From NCBI GenBank assembly GCA_963730285.1, contig CAVSQY010000002.1, positions 124,001 through 188,000 of the forward strand: a DNA stretch of 64,000 bases, in the 5' to 3' direction. Every line of letters starts with the position of its first letter. Within the stretch, counting starts at the first letter, position 1. The notes below the pieces were generated by a model. It searched no databases. It was given only the letters and a program-made list of their open reading frames with translations, and was not told the DNA's origin. The translations under genes were made by a program, and so were the position numbers. Shown in pieces: positions 25,638-33,970 of the stretch. The stretch comes from JARDZU01 sp963730285 (lineage in GTDB: Bacteria > Actinomycetota > Acidimicrobiia > Spongiisociales > ZC4RG35).

Positions 25638-26966
25638 GTGACCACCATCACCAAGAACGACCCGAGGACGATCTTCGGGTGGGCGATGTACGACTGGGCC
25701 AACTCGGCGTACATCACCACCTTCGGTGCAATCGTGGCCGCCTTCTTCACCGGGGTCATCGTCCCGGAAGGTGGATTTCACGGCCTGTCCGGGGAGACGC
25801 TGTGGTCGCTTGTGGTCTCCATCGGAGCTTTCGTCCTGTTTCTGTTCATGCCGGTGCTGGGAGCGGTCGCCGACTACGCATCGGCCAAGAAACGGCTGCT
25901 CACGATCTTCGCCGTCGTGGGGGCGGGCACCACACTCTTCCTCCCCTTCGTTCCCGACGGTTCGGTAATCGCCTTCCTCGCCGTGGTCCTCGTCACCCAG
26001 ATCGGGTTCGTCGCCGGGAATGTCTTCTATGACGGCTATCTCCCTCTGATTGCAAGCGACGAGACGGTGGACCGTGTCTCGTCCAAGGGCTATGCCTTCG
26101 GCTACATAGGTGGCGGGTTGTACGTCTTGCTCGCTCTGGTGGTGATCCTTCTCAGCGGCGATGGCGGGGTGACCGGGCTCAGCGAGGAGGCGGCGGCCAG
26201 GGTCGGTATAGCCGGAGCCGGGCTGTGGTGGCTGGGATTCGGGTTCTTCTCCCTTCGCCGTCTTCCCGCCGATGGGGCGGTTGCGACGGGGGGCAACTCA
26301 CCCACCCGCTGGACCGGCTACGCACGCATTGGTTTTCGCCGGACCCTGGCCACCGGGCGAAAGCTCCTGGGGTTCAGGCAGATACTCCTCTTCGTGGTGG
26401 CCTTCTTCTTCTACAACGACGCGATCAACACGGTGATCGTGGTGACCGGGGCATACGCCGAGGAAACACTCCAGCTGAGCACCACGGAGATCATCATCAC
26501 CTTCCTGATCGTCCAATTCGTCGCCTTCGGCGGGGCCCTCCTCTTCGGGGCGGTGGCCGGTCGGATCGGGACCAAGCCGGCCATCGTGGTGACACTCCTG
26601 ATCTGGATCGGGGTCGCCATCGCGGGCTACTTCTTGCCGACCGGCCAGGCTACGCCGCTGTACGCCCTGGGAGCGGTGGTGGGGCTCGTGCTCGGCGGGG
26701 CCCAGGCACTCTCCAGGAGCTTGTACGCGTCGATGGTCCCCGAAGAGGCCTCGGCCGAGTTCTTCGGGTTCTTCACCGTCTTCTCCAAATTCTCGGCGAT
26801 CTGGGGCCCGTTGGTGTTCGCCGTAGTCAGCGGCAGCACCGGCTCCGGCCGCCCCGCCATCCTCTCCGTTGTTGGTTTCCTGGTCATCGGGATGGTTCTG
26901 CTGTTCCGCGTCGACGTCGAGGAGGGCCGCGCATCGCGACGGGAGTGGGACTTCGTGAACCCGTAA
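25638..26966 (+). CDS. UMF1/Atg22-type MFS transporter
   Basis: A 442-residue membrane protein with about twelve helices. The N-terminus TIFGWAMYDWANSAYITTFGAIVAAFFTGV is the hallmark of the UMF1 (Atg22-like) branch of the major facilitator superfamily, and GAVADYASAKKRLLTIFAVVGAGTTL matches the A-like loop. GVNA-type efflux of amino acids is known for yeast Atg22; for bacterial members the substrate is not established. The start is GTG at 25638. The next gene, an M24-family protein, follows after nine bases in the same direction, so this transporter could serve that enzyme. Confidence 0.88.
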   Translation: MTTITKNDPRTIFGWAMYDWANSAYITTFGAIVAAFFTGVIVPEGGFHGLSGETLWSLVVSIGAFVLFLFMPVLGAVADYASAKKRLLTIFAVVGAGTTLFLPFVPDGSVIAFLAVVLVTQIGFVAGNVFYDGYLPLIASDETVDRVSSKGYAFGYIGGGLYVLLALVVILLSGDGGVTGLSEEAAARVGIAGAGLWWLGFGFFSLRRLPADGAVATGGNSPTRWTGYARIGFRRTLATGRKLLGFRQILLFVVAFFFYNDAINTVIVVTGAYAEETLQLSTTEIIITFLIVQFVAFGGALLFGAVAGRIGTKPAIVVTLLIWIGVAIAGYFLPTGQATPLYALGAVVGLVLGGAQALSRSLYASMVPEEASAEFFGFFTVFSKFSAIWGPLVFAVVSGSTGSGRPAILSVVGFLVIGMVLLFRVDVEEGRASRREWDFVNP

Positions 26967-26975
26967 GGTCCGGGA

Positions 26976-28205
26976 ATGGCTGTGCATCAACCGCGATGGG
27001 GGCGCCAGGGGCCACTCGCTCTCTCTCCGTTCTCCAGTGCGGAGCTGGAAAGCAGAATCGACACCGTCAGGGCCGAGATGGACCAGAGAGACCTCGACGC
27101 CATCCTGGTCAACAGCCCGGAGAACATCTACTACCTCATTGGCCTGAGCCATCAGGGGTACTTCGCCTTCACCATGCTGTTGTTGCCACGTGATGGTGAA
27201 CTCGTGCTTGTGGCGCGAAATATGGAGAGTCACACGATCAGCCATCAGGCGCCCAAAGTGCGTCACCTCGGGTATGAGGACGATGAGGAAGCAGGCTCCT
27301 TCTGCGCTTCGGCGATCCGCCAGCGAGGTTTGGCCGGTGGTCGCATCGGGCTCGATCGATCGAGCATGTTTCTCCCTGCGGGGGTTTGGGTGGCCATGGA
27401 GCAGAACCTGCCCGGTGTGGACTGGATCGAGATAGGCCGCCCCCAGGAACAGGAATCTGATCGTCGATTTCTGACTGGCCTGGTCGACCAGATCCGCATC
27501 GTCAAGTCACCGGCCGAATTGGAGCACGTGAGACGGGCGGCGGCCATCTCCGATCTGGCCGCCGAAGCCGGATTGGCGGCGGCCGGCCCGGGAGTGAGCG
27601 AGAAAGAAGTGGCGGCCGAGGTCTATCGGGCCATGATCCGGGGAGGCGGCGAGTACCCAGGGTTTGCGCCGTTCATCAGATCTACCTCGACTCTGAGGGA
27701 GGAGCACTCGACCTGGAGGGACCACAACCTCCAGACGGGCGAGAAGCTCTTCATGGAGCTGTCCGGATCCAGTGCTCGCTACCACGCGCCCCTGGGGCGA
27801 ATGGCCTTCGTCGGTGAGGCCACGCCGGGCGCGGATGAGGTCCGCCAGCTGGCTATCCGAGCACTCGAGGCAGTGGTTCGGGCTCTGCGCCCCGGTGTGG
27901 ATACCGGTGTCGTGTACGAGACGTGGCAGGACGTGATCGACCAAGGCCTCGGCCATCACCGGCTCCGCCGGCATCACTGTGGCTACTCGGTCGGGATTGG
28001 GTTTCCACCCAGCTGGGTCGGCAGCTCGACCGTACTCGGGATCCGGAGAGACGGGCGGGTGCGTGTTCGGGCAGGCATGGTATTCCACATCCTGTCGTGG
28101 GTAACCGACGATTCCAAGGGCGACTATCTGGTCTCCGACACCGCGATCGTGGGAGAGGAAAGCACCGAACTGATCACGAACACGCCCAGGACGATGGTGG
28201 TCTAG
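26976..28205 (+). CDS. M24-family protein without metal site (DoeA-like paralogue)
   Basis: A 409-residue pita-bread fold protein related to aminopeptidase P and creatinase. Residues 1-165 form the N-terminal domain; the C-terminal domain follows. The five metal ligands of true M24 peptidases are missing: FMELSGSSARYHAPLGRMAF replaces the DxG...GDxTR segment, GYSVGIGFPPSW replaces the GHGIG histidine, and VFHILSWV replaces the glutamate motif. Glu261 sits where ectoine hydrolases keep their key glutamate. The same pattern is seen in DoeA at 30425-31606, so it probably hydrolyses a cyclic amidine, lactam or similar bond rather than peptides. It follows an MFS gene by nine bases, just outside the ectoine island. 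Confidence 0.78.
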   Translation: MAVHQPRWGRQGPLALSPFSSAELESRIDTVRAEMDQRDLDAILVNSPENIYYLIGLSHQGYFAFTMLLLPRDGELVLVARNMESHTISHQAPKVRHLGYEDDEEAGSFCASAIRQRGLAGGRIGLDRSSMFLPAGVWVAMEQNLPGVDWIEIGRPQEQESDRRFLTGLVDQIRIVKSPAELEHVRRAAAISDLAAEAGLAAAGPGVSEKEVAAEVYRAMIRGGGEYPGFAPFIRSTSTLREEHSTWRDHNLQTGEKLFMELSGSSARYHAPLGRMAFVGEATPGADEVRQLAIRALEAVVRALRPGVDTGVVYETWQDVIDQGLGHHRLRRHHCGYSVGIGFPPSWVGSSTVLGIRRDGRVRVRAGMVFHILSWVTDDSKGDYLVSDTAIVGEESTELITNTPRTMVV

Positions 28206-28260
28206 CCGATCAGACTCCGGCAACCAGTCGTGCGTCCACATAGCAGGAACGTCTTCTCTA

Positions 28261-29421
28261 TCACCCGGCGCACAGCCTGGCGATCAGCTTCTCCATCATG
28301 CCAAGGCACTTCTCGAGCTGCTCGAGGCTGATGTGCTCATCCGGACGATGAGCAACACCGATCTCCCCCGGCCCGCAGACGACCGCCGGGATCCCGGCCA
28401 TTTGATAGAGCCCGGCCTCGGTGCCGAAGGCGGCGACACCTGTGCCCGAGACCCCCAACAACCCTGTGGTCAAGTCGACCGCTGTGGAGGCGTGATCTTC
28501 GAGCCCGTCCACGGCGCCCTCGGTGACCGTGAGGATGGCCGCCTCGGGTGACACCGATCGCATCTCGGCGGTCAACTCTGATTCGAATGTGGCGATGTCG
28601 TCCAGAACGAGACGTGCATCGCTGCCAAGCACCGGGCGCATCTCCCATTCGATGACACACTCGCCGGCGACGACGTTCCGTGCCGTGCCCCCACTCATCC
28701 GCCCAACGCTGATGGTCGTGTGCGGTGGGTCGTATGGGCTTCCGGGTGGGGGGCTCGACCGGAGAATCTCGGCGAGGTCCATCAGGCGGGCGACATACCT
28801 TGCGCCGAATTGAACGGCATTCACCGCCTTGCCGGGGGCGGACCCATGTCCTTCCAACCCGGTGATCGTCGTCGTGTACTCATAGCAACCCTTGTGGGCG
28901 GTAACGACATTCATCCCCGTCGGCTCGCCAACGATTGCCGCCATCGGCGTGGGAAGGTGGCGGATCAGGTCGTCAATCAGCAGCGGCGCGCCCTTGCAAC
29001 CGATCTCCTCATCGAACGTGACAGCGATGTGCACCGGACGCTGAAGCGGCGCAGCGGAAAATGCGGGTGCCATCGCAAGGGCGCAGGCAATGAAGCCCTT
29101 CATGTCGGCGGTGCCACGACCGTAGATCCTCTGATCGCGGCGCATGGCCACGAATGGAGCCCCTGTCCAGTCCGGCTCTTCTGCCGGCACCACGTCGGAG
29201 TGTCCGGAGAGGACCACGCCACTCTCACTCTCAGGACCGAGGGTGGCGAGAAGATTCGCCTTCTGCCCTGATCCGTCGTGGGTCACACGCAGATCGGCGT
29301 CGAGTGGCTCGAGCAGTCCGGTCACATACTCGATCAGCGCCAGGTTGGACTCGGTGGTCACCGTGGGAAATCCGACCAGGTCACCAAGGATCATCATGGC
29401 CTCATCGCGGAGACTGCTCAT
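28261..29421 (-). CDS. ArgE-type M20 deacetylase, probable N-acetyl-diaminobutyrate deacetylase
   Basis: A 386-residue zinc peptidase of the M20 family closest in style to acetylornithine deacetylase (ArgE). Motifs: LSGHSDVVPAEEPDW (first zinc His and Asp), YGRGTADMKGF (bridging Asp), TFDEEIGCKGA (catalytic Glu pair), and VAHRPDEHISLE (last His). It is coupled to eutB by an ATGA overlap, downstream of doeA. Ectoine hydrolase yields N-acetyl-L-2,4-diaminobutyrate, an analogue of N-acetylornithine one carbon shorter. The canonical DoeB/EutE deacetylase belongs to a different (AstE-like) family and is not seen here, so I infer that this enzyme takes its place. A role in arginine synthesis is possible but unsupported by neighbours. 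Confidence 0.8.
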   Translation of the reverse strand: MSSLRDEAMMILGDLVGFPTVTTESNLALIEYVTGLLEPLDADLRVTHDGSGQKANLLATLGPESESGVVLSGHSDVVPAEEPDWTGAPFVAMRRDQRIYGRGTADMKGFIACALAMAPAFSAAPLQRPVHIAVTFDEEIGCKGAPLLIDDLIRHLPTPMAAIVGEPTGMNVVTAHKGCYEYTTTITGLEGHGSAPGKAVNAVQFGARYVARLMDLAEILRSSPPPGSPYDPPHTTISVGRMSGGTARNVVAGECVIEWEMRPVLGSDARLVLDDIATFESELTAEMRSVSPEAAILTVTEGAVDGLEDHASTAVDLTTGLLGVSGTGVAAFGTEAGLYQMAGIPAVVCGPGEIGVAHRPDEHISLEQLEKCLGMMEKLIARLCAG

Positions 29422-30425
29422 CGGCCACCACCAAGCAACTCGGCCAGCGGCGCGCGATGACTGCGGGCCAGGTCGCACAGGCGAGTCGCCTCAACCACAC
29501 CACCGGTGACGACCAATGCCACCCGTCGACCGAAGTCGTCACCCGCCCGATGGAGAAGCGCAGCCATGGGTGTGGCACCAGCACCCTCCACCACGAGACT
29601 CTCCTCGACCAGGGCTTCGGTCATCCCCATTGCGATCTCCTCCTCGGAGACGAGGAGCAATTCGTCCACAAGCTCGCGCACTATCTCGAAAGTGTGGGTG
29701 TTGTCCAAAGTGACACCGCCCTGGAGGCTGTCGGCGAGACTCTCGTGCTCAAGGACGATCGTGGGCTCGCCGCGAACCAGACTCTCGTGCATCGCTGCCC
29801 CGTTCTCCATCGAGACCCCCACCAGGCGGACCTGAGGGGCAACGGCCTTGATCGCAACTGCAATTCCCGCGATCAGGGCTCCTCCCGACACAGGCACCAC
29901 CACCGTGTCCAAATCCGGCCAGTCCTCAAATAGCTCGAGCCCGATGGTCCCATGGCCGGCCGTGACATCGGGGTCATTGATCGGATCGATCAGCACGGGT
30001 CCCTGACACGACAACTCCAGCGCCAGTTCCCGTGCCTGATCCTGGGAATCGCCAACCAATCTCAGCTCGGCACCCATCGACACCAGGGCATTGCGCTTGT
30101 CCTCGGTGGTGTTGTGTGACAGGCACACGATGGTTGAAAGTCCCAAGCGCGAGGCAACATAGGCGGTGGCGCGCCCGTGGTTTCCGGTGGAGTAGGTAAC
30201 GACCGTCTCGGATGCGAGATTCGCCCGTTTGGCCAGAATCGCGTTGGCGGCCCCCCTCACCTTGAACGAACGGGTGTCCTGGACCGACTCCAGCTTCAGT
30301 CGGATCTCCCTATCGGTATGACTCGACAGTGCGAACGACGGAATCAGCGGCGTGTGATGGGCGAAGGTGCGAGTTCGCTCCCGGGCCCTCTCCACATCCT
30401 CGAGGGCCGGACCTGGGAGAGGCAT
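29418..30425 (-). CDS. eutB: EutB-like PLP threonine dehydratase-family enzyme (copy 1)
   Basis: A 335-residue fold-type II PLP enzyme. SFKVRGAANAI holds the PLP lysine (Lys55), STGNHGRATAYVA the substrate loop and PVSGGALIAGIA the phosphate cradle. It has no regulatory ACT domain, so it is a catabolic type. In hydroxyectoine users EutB is thought to remove water or ammonia from a hydroxylated diaminobutyrate intermediate; placement between doeA (one-base TGATG overlap) and the deacetylase supports that role. A second copy lies at 40475-41512 next to eutC. A general threonine/serine dehydratase is the alternative. Confidence 0.82.
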   Translation of the reverse strand: MPLPGPALEDVERARERTRTFAHHTPLIPSFALSSHTDREIRLKLESVQDTRSFKVRGAANAILAKRANLASETVVTYSTGNHGRATAYVASRLGLSTIVCLSHNTTEDKRNALVSMGAELRLVGDSQDQARELALELSCQGPVLIDPINDPDVTAGHGTIGLELFEDWPDLDTVVVPVSGGALIAGIAVAIKAVAPQVRLVGVSMENGAAMHESLVRGEPTIVLEHESLADSLQGGVTLDNTHTFEIVRELVDELLLVSEEEIAMGMTEALVEESLVVEGAGATPMAALLHRAGDDFGRRVALVVTGGVVEATRLCDLARSHRAPLAELLGGGR

Positions 30426-31606
30426 CAGGGCTTCACGAAGAGACGCCGCGGGAAGTCGGCCAGTGTGGCAGCCGGCCCTTCTTCCTGGATGACGATGCTC
30501 TCGGTGATCTCCATCCCCCAGTCATCCTTCCAAAGCCCCGGCATGAAGTGAAATGTCATTCCCGGTTCCAGCACCGTGTGATCGGTGGGTCGGAAGCTGA
30601 TGGTCCGCTCTCCCCAGTCCGGGGGATAGCTGAGCCCGATGGGATAGCCGCACCGGCCCTCACGCTCGATGCCGGCACGCTCGAGGGAGGCTTCGAGCGC
30701 ATTTGCCACATCACTTGCCCGATTCCCCGGTTTGGCGGCTTCGAGACCGGCTTCGAGACCTTCGACGAGGGCCCTCTCGGCATCGACCATTCGCTTTGGC
30801 GGGTCACCGAAGAACAGGGTTCGGCACAACGGCACGTGGTATCGGCGAACGCAACCCGCCACCTCGAAGAAGGTCCCTTCCCCGCGCCGTAGTGGCCGGT
30901 CGTCCCAGGTGAGATGTGGCGCCGAGGCGTCCTCACCGGTGGGGAGGAGCGGAACGATGGCCGGATAGTCGCCACCATGCTCCGGTGTCCCCGAGATCGC
31001 CGTCTGATAGATTTCGGCTACCAGATCGTTCTTGCGCATCCCGGGCTCAGCCACCTCCAGGATTCGACGGTGGATCTGCTCCACGATTCGCGCTGCCGCC
31101 CGCATGTATTCCAGCTCGCGCTCCGACTTGATCCCCCGCTGCCAGTTGACCAGACCCGTGGCATCATGGAACGTAGACCGGGGCATGCCGTCGGTGAGGT
31201 GACTGTGCGCGGCCGCGGTGTAGTAATAGTTATCCATCTCCACGCCGACCTCACCTCCGACACCCAACTCCTTCAAAGTCTCGGCCAGGTGCTGGTGCGG
31301 ATGTCGGTCGGTCGACTGGACCAGATTGTCCGGATACCCAATTATCGATGACTCGCTCATGTGAACCGTGCGTTTGGCGCCATTGGAATCCTGTACCCGC
31401 CCCCACCAGATCGGATCGCGGTCGTGGGTGACGATCACCGCTTGATGCGTGTAGAAGGACCAGCCGTCGTAGCCGGTCAGCCAGGCCATGTTCGACGGGT
31501 CGGCGGCCACCAGGGTGTCGAGGCCACGCTCCGCCATGGCCGATCGCACCTTGGCCAGCCGCGCCCCGTATTCATCGAGTGAGAAGGGCAATGTAGAGTT
31601 GGGCAA
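30425..31606 (-). CDS. doeA: Ectoine hydrolase DoeA/EutD
   Basis: A 393-residue M24-fold hydrolase that opens the ectoine ring to N-acetyl-L-2,4-diaminobutyrate. It has the segments that mark this subfamily: MAWLTGYDGWSFYTHQAVIV, PIWWGRVQDSNGAKRTVHM, IIGYPDNLVQSTDRHPHQHL, and GYPIGLSYPPDWGE. Peptidase metal ligands are absent, as expected; Glu248 in FFEVAGCVRRYH is the likely covalent-catalysis glutamate of the family. The start is TTG at 31606, supported by GGAAAGG seven bases upstream. It heads the doeA-eutB-deacetylase unit and follows the Ehu transporter genes on the same strand after about 60 bases. I am confident of this assignment. Confidence 0.9.
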   Translation of the reverse strand: MPNSTLPFSLDEYGARLAKVRSAMAERGLDTLVAADPSNMAWLTGYDGWSFYTHQAVIVTHDRDPIWWGRVQDSNGAKRTVHMSESSIIGYPDNLVQSTDRHPHQHLAETLKELGVGGEVGVEMDNYYYTAAAHSHLTDGMPRSTFHDATGLVNWQRGIKSERELEYMRAAARIVEQIHRRILEVAEPGMRKNDLVAEIYQTAISGTPEHGGDYPAIVPLLPTGEDASAPHLTWDDRPLRRGEGTFFEVAGCVRRYHVPLCRTLFFGDPPKRMVDAERALVEGLEAGLEAAKPGNRASDVANALEASLERAGIEREGRCGYPIGLSYPPDWGERTISFRPTDHTVLEPGMTFHFMPGLWKDDWGMEITESIVIQEEGPAATLADFPRRLFVKP

Positions 31607-31665
31607 TTTCGACCTTTCCGCTCTGTCCCGGGCCCCGGCCGGCCCACCGGATGAGCCCCAGCTAC

Positions 31666-32523
31666 CTAATGGTTCAGGACGGCGCGGAGGAAGGCCTTCG
31701 TCCTCTCGTGCTCCGGCGCCTTGAATATTTGCGATGGCGGTCCCTGCTCCAGGATCTGACCGTGGTCGAACATCAGCACACGGTCGGCCATCTCGCTGGC
31801 AAAGCCCATCTCGTGAGTGACCAGCATCATGGTCATCTCGCCACTCTTCGCCAGCTCACGCAGCACTCCGAGGACTTCGCCGACCAGCTCGGGGTCGAGC
31901 GCGGACGTCACCTCGTCGAAAAGCATGACCTTTGGCTCCATGGCAAGTGAGCGGGCGATGGCCACCCGTTGCTTCTGGCCCCCGGACAACTCGGACGGCC
32001 GATGGTCGAGCTTGTCACCCATCCCCACCTGATCGAGAAGGCGTCGGGCATTGACATCTGCCTCATCCTGGCTCAACCCTTTGACCTTCATCGGCGCCAG
32101 CATCACGTTCTCCCGGGCGGACATATGGGGGAACAGGTTGAAATGCTGGAACACCATCGAGATCTCGGAACGGACCTCGCGGATGTGTTTCTCACCGGCG
32201 AGGACCAGCTCTCCATCCTTCATCTCGTGATAGAGGTGCTTGTCGTCGATCTCGATGGTCCCTGCGTCGATGCGCTCGAGAGTCATGATCACACGGAGAA
32301 TCGTGGTCTTTCCCGAGCCGCTGGGCCCGATGATCACCACCACCTCACCCGGATCCACGTTCAGGTCGAGCTCGTTGAGGACCACATGGTCCCCGAACGC
32401 CTTGACCACCTTGGACAATCGAACCTCGGCGCCGGTACGGGCCGGTGCCCCGACCGGTGGAGGATCTTGCGAGCCGCTGCGGTCGGCCCCGACTCGGTTG
32501 GGGCGTCCAGGCTCAGGATTCAT
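31666..32523 (-). CDS. ehuA: Ectoine/hydroxyectoine ABC transporter ATPase
   Basis: A 285-residue polar amino acid-type ABC ATPase. GPSGSGKTTILR (Walker A), MVFQHFNLFPHMSARENVMLAP (Q-loop with the PAAT signature), LSGGQKQRVAIARSLAM (signature), VMLFDEVTSALDPE (Walker B) and VTHEMGFA (H-loop) are all present. The first ~33 residues are a Pro-rich non-conserved extension. It overlaps the upstream permease by 11 bases and lies in the order ehuB-ehuC-ehuD-ehuA-doeA. The ectoine specificity is inferred from the binding protein and doeA, not from the ATPase itself. Confidence 0.88.
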   Translation of the reverse strand: MNPEPGRPNRVGADRSGSQDPPPVGAPARTGAEVRLSKVVKAFGDHVVLNELDLNVDPGEVVVIIGPSGSGKTTILRVIMTLERIDAGTIEIDDKHLYHEMKDGELVLAGEKHIREVRSEISMVFQHFNLFPHMSARENVMLAPMKVKGLSQDEADVNARRLLDQVGMGDKLDHRPSELSGGQKQRVAIARSLAMEPKVMLFDEVTSALDPELVGEVLGVLRELAKSGEMTMMLVTHEMGFASEMADRVLMFDHGQILEQGPPSQIFKAPEHERTKAFLRAVLNH

Positions 32524-33193
32524 AGAACGTTCTCCTTTCCAGAGAGCGGACGAAGATCGCCGCAGGGATGCTGACGATGAGGAAGAGGATCCCGGCGATG
32601 GTCATCGGCTCCACGAAACGGAAGGTCGCCGAGCCCATGGCTCGAGCCAGGAAAAGGACGCCCGCTACCGATATGGCAGAGCCGAGGGGAGCGTCTTTGA
32701 ACATCCCCACGAAGTAGTTGCCCAGTGTGGGAAGCGTCCGCGGTATGGCCTGGGGCAGGATGACCTGACGCCATTTGGTGATGCTGGCCAGGTTCAGGGA
32801 GGTGGAGGCTTCCCACTGGCCTTTGGGGACACTGTTGATACCTGCCCGATAAGCTTCCGAGGCGTAGCAACCGTAGTGCACGCCGAGACCGATGATCAAC
32901 GCCACATCGGCCGGAAGTAGCCGGATCATGTCCGGGAGGAATGAGACCTTGGGGAGGGCGTAGTAGAGGAAGAAGAGCTGGATCAGGAGTGGCGTGGACC
33001 GGACGAATTCGATGAACCAGGCGAACGGGTAGGAGACCCACCGTCGCTCCGAGCGACGACCCAGCGCCAGGAAGAGCCCGAGGATGACCGCGATGACGAT
33101 CCCCGCCAGAGTCGATCGGATGGTCACCAGCATCCCCTTGACCAGATCGGGGAGGATCTCCCAGGCAAAGTCCCAGTCCCATGCCGTGCTCAT
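32513..33193 (-). CDS. ehuD: Ectoine/hydroxyectoine ABC transporter permease (EhuD-like)
   Basis: A 226-residue His/Glu/Gln/Arg-type permease with about five membrane helices. It contains FVRSTPLLIQLFFLYYALP, the conserved early segment, and EAYRAGINSVPKGQWEASTSLNLASITKWRQVILPQAIPRTLP, the EAA loop that contacts the ATPase. The start overlaps the sister permease by four bases (ATGA), and its end overlaps ehuA. Which of the two permeases is EhuC or EhuD is assigned by order only. Confidence 0.85.
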   Translation of the reverse strand: MSTAWDWDFAWEILPDLVKGMLVTIRSTLAGIVIAVILGLFLALGRRSERRWVSYPFAWFIEFVRSTPLLIQLFFLYYALPKVSFLPDMIRLLPADVALIIGLGVHYGCYASEAYRAGINSVPKGQWEASTSLNLASITKWRQVILPQAIPRTLPTLGNYFVGMFKDAPLGSAISVAGVLFLARAMGSATFRFVEPMTIAGILFLIVSIPAAIFVRSLERRTFYES

Positions 33194-33882
33194 CGACCGC
33201 TCCCGAAGCGACGCGCCGACCGGCGCTCCGCGAATTTGAACAGCTGGGCGAGGATCTGCGCCAGCACCAGATAGATGATCAGAGTGTTGAGATAGAGGAT
33301 CGGCAGTGGGATCGGGTCAGCAGAGATCACATTGTTGATGCGCAACTTCTGGGTCTCGAAGGCGAGATCCGACAACGTGATCAGCGAGACCAGCGCCGTC
33401 CCTTTCAGCACCTCGATACTCAGATTCCCATAAGGGGGAAGGATGATCGGTATCGCCTGCGGGAGCACCACATGACGCAGTCTTTGGCCGGCCGACATGT
33501 TCAGCGCGATCGTGGCCTCCGTCTGGCCCTTGGGGACGGCCTGGATCGCACCGCGAACGATCTCAGCGCCGTAGGCGCCCATGTTGAGGCCCAATGCGAG
33601 GATGCCGGCCAGCATCGGTGGCATCGAGGGAAGCCCGAAGAGGATGGGCAGGGCATAGAAGACCCAGAACAGGAGGATGATGGCCGAGATGCCCCTGGCG
33701 AATTCGATATAGACCAGAGCGCCGGACCGAACCCATCTCCTCGAGGAGAGACGGGCTACACCAAAGATCAGTGACATCACGGTCCCCAGGGCGATCGAGC
33801 CCAGCAACACCTGAACGGTCACCACAGTGCCCCGCAGGAGATTCGAGTATTGCCTCGAATTGAGTATCAGATCTTGTAGCAA
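33190..33882 (-). CDS. ehuC: Ectoine/hydroxyectoine ABC transporter permease (EhuC-like)
   Basis: A 230-residue permease, sister of the previous one. EFARGISAIILLFWVFYALPIL and EIVRGAIQAVPKGQTEATIALNMSAGQRLRHVVLPQAIPIILPPYGN give the family pattern and the EAA loop. The start is TTG at 33882 (LLQDLILNSRQYSNLL). A strong hairpin (33915-33942) stands between it and ehuB, so the binding protein can be made in excess of the membrane parts. The pair likely forms a heterodimeric channel. Confidence 0.84.
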   Translation of the reverse strand: MLQDLILNSRQYSNLLRGTVVTVQVLLGSIALGTVMSLIFGVARLSSRRWVRSGALVYIEFARGISAIILLFWVFYALPILFGLPSMPPMLAGILALGLNMGAYGAEIVRGAIQAVPKGQTEATIALNMSAGQRLRHVVLPQAIPIILPPYGNLSIEVLKGTALVSLITLSDLAFETQKLRINNVISADPIPLPILYLNTLIIYLVLAQILAQLFKFAERRSARRFGSGR

Positions 33883-33914
33883 GTGGGTCCTGCCTCGCCC
33901 CAGTAGTCGACCGG

Positions 33915-33942
33915 CGTGTCCCGGGACCGAGCCCGGGACACG
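33915..33942 (-). terminator. Intercistronic hairpin after ehuB
   Basis: CGTGTCCCGGG (33915-33925), loop ACCGAG, CCCGGGACACG (33932-33942): an 11-base-pair perfect stem. On the minus strand it comes 28 bases after the ehuB stop and before ehuC, with no T-run. Such hairpins after binding-protein genes commonly stabilise the first cistron or partly terminate, giving more binding protein than permease. Confidence 0.65.
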
Positions 33943-33970
33943 TCAGTCGTAGGTCGGTGACTCTCGGGTA

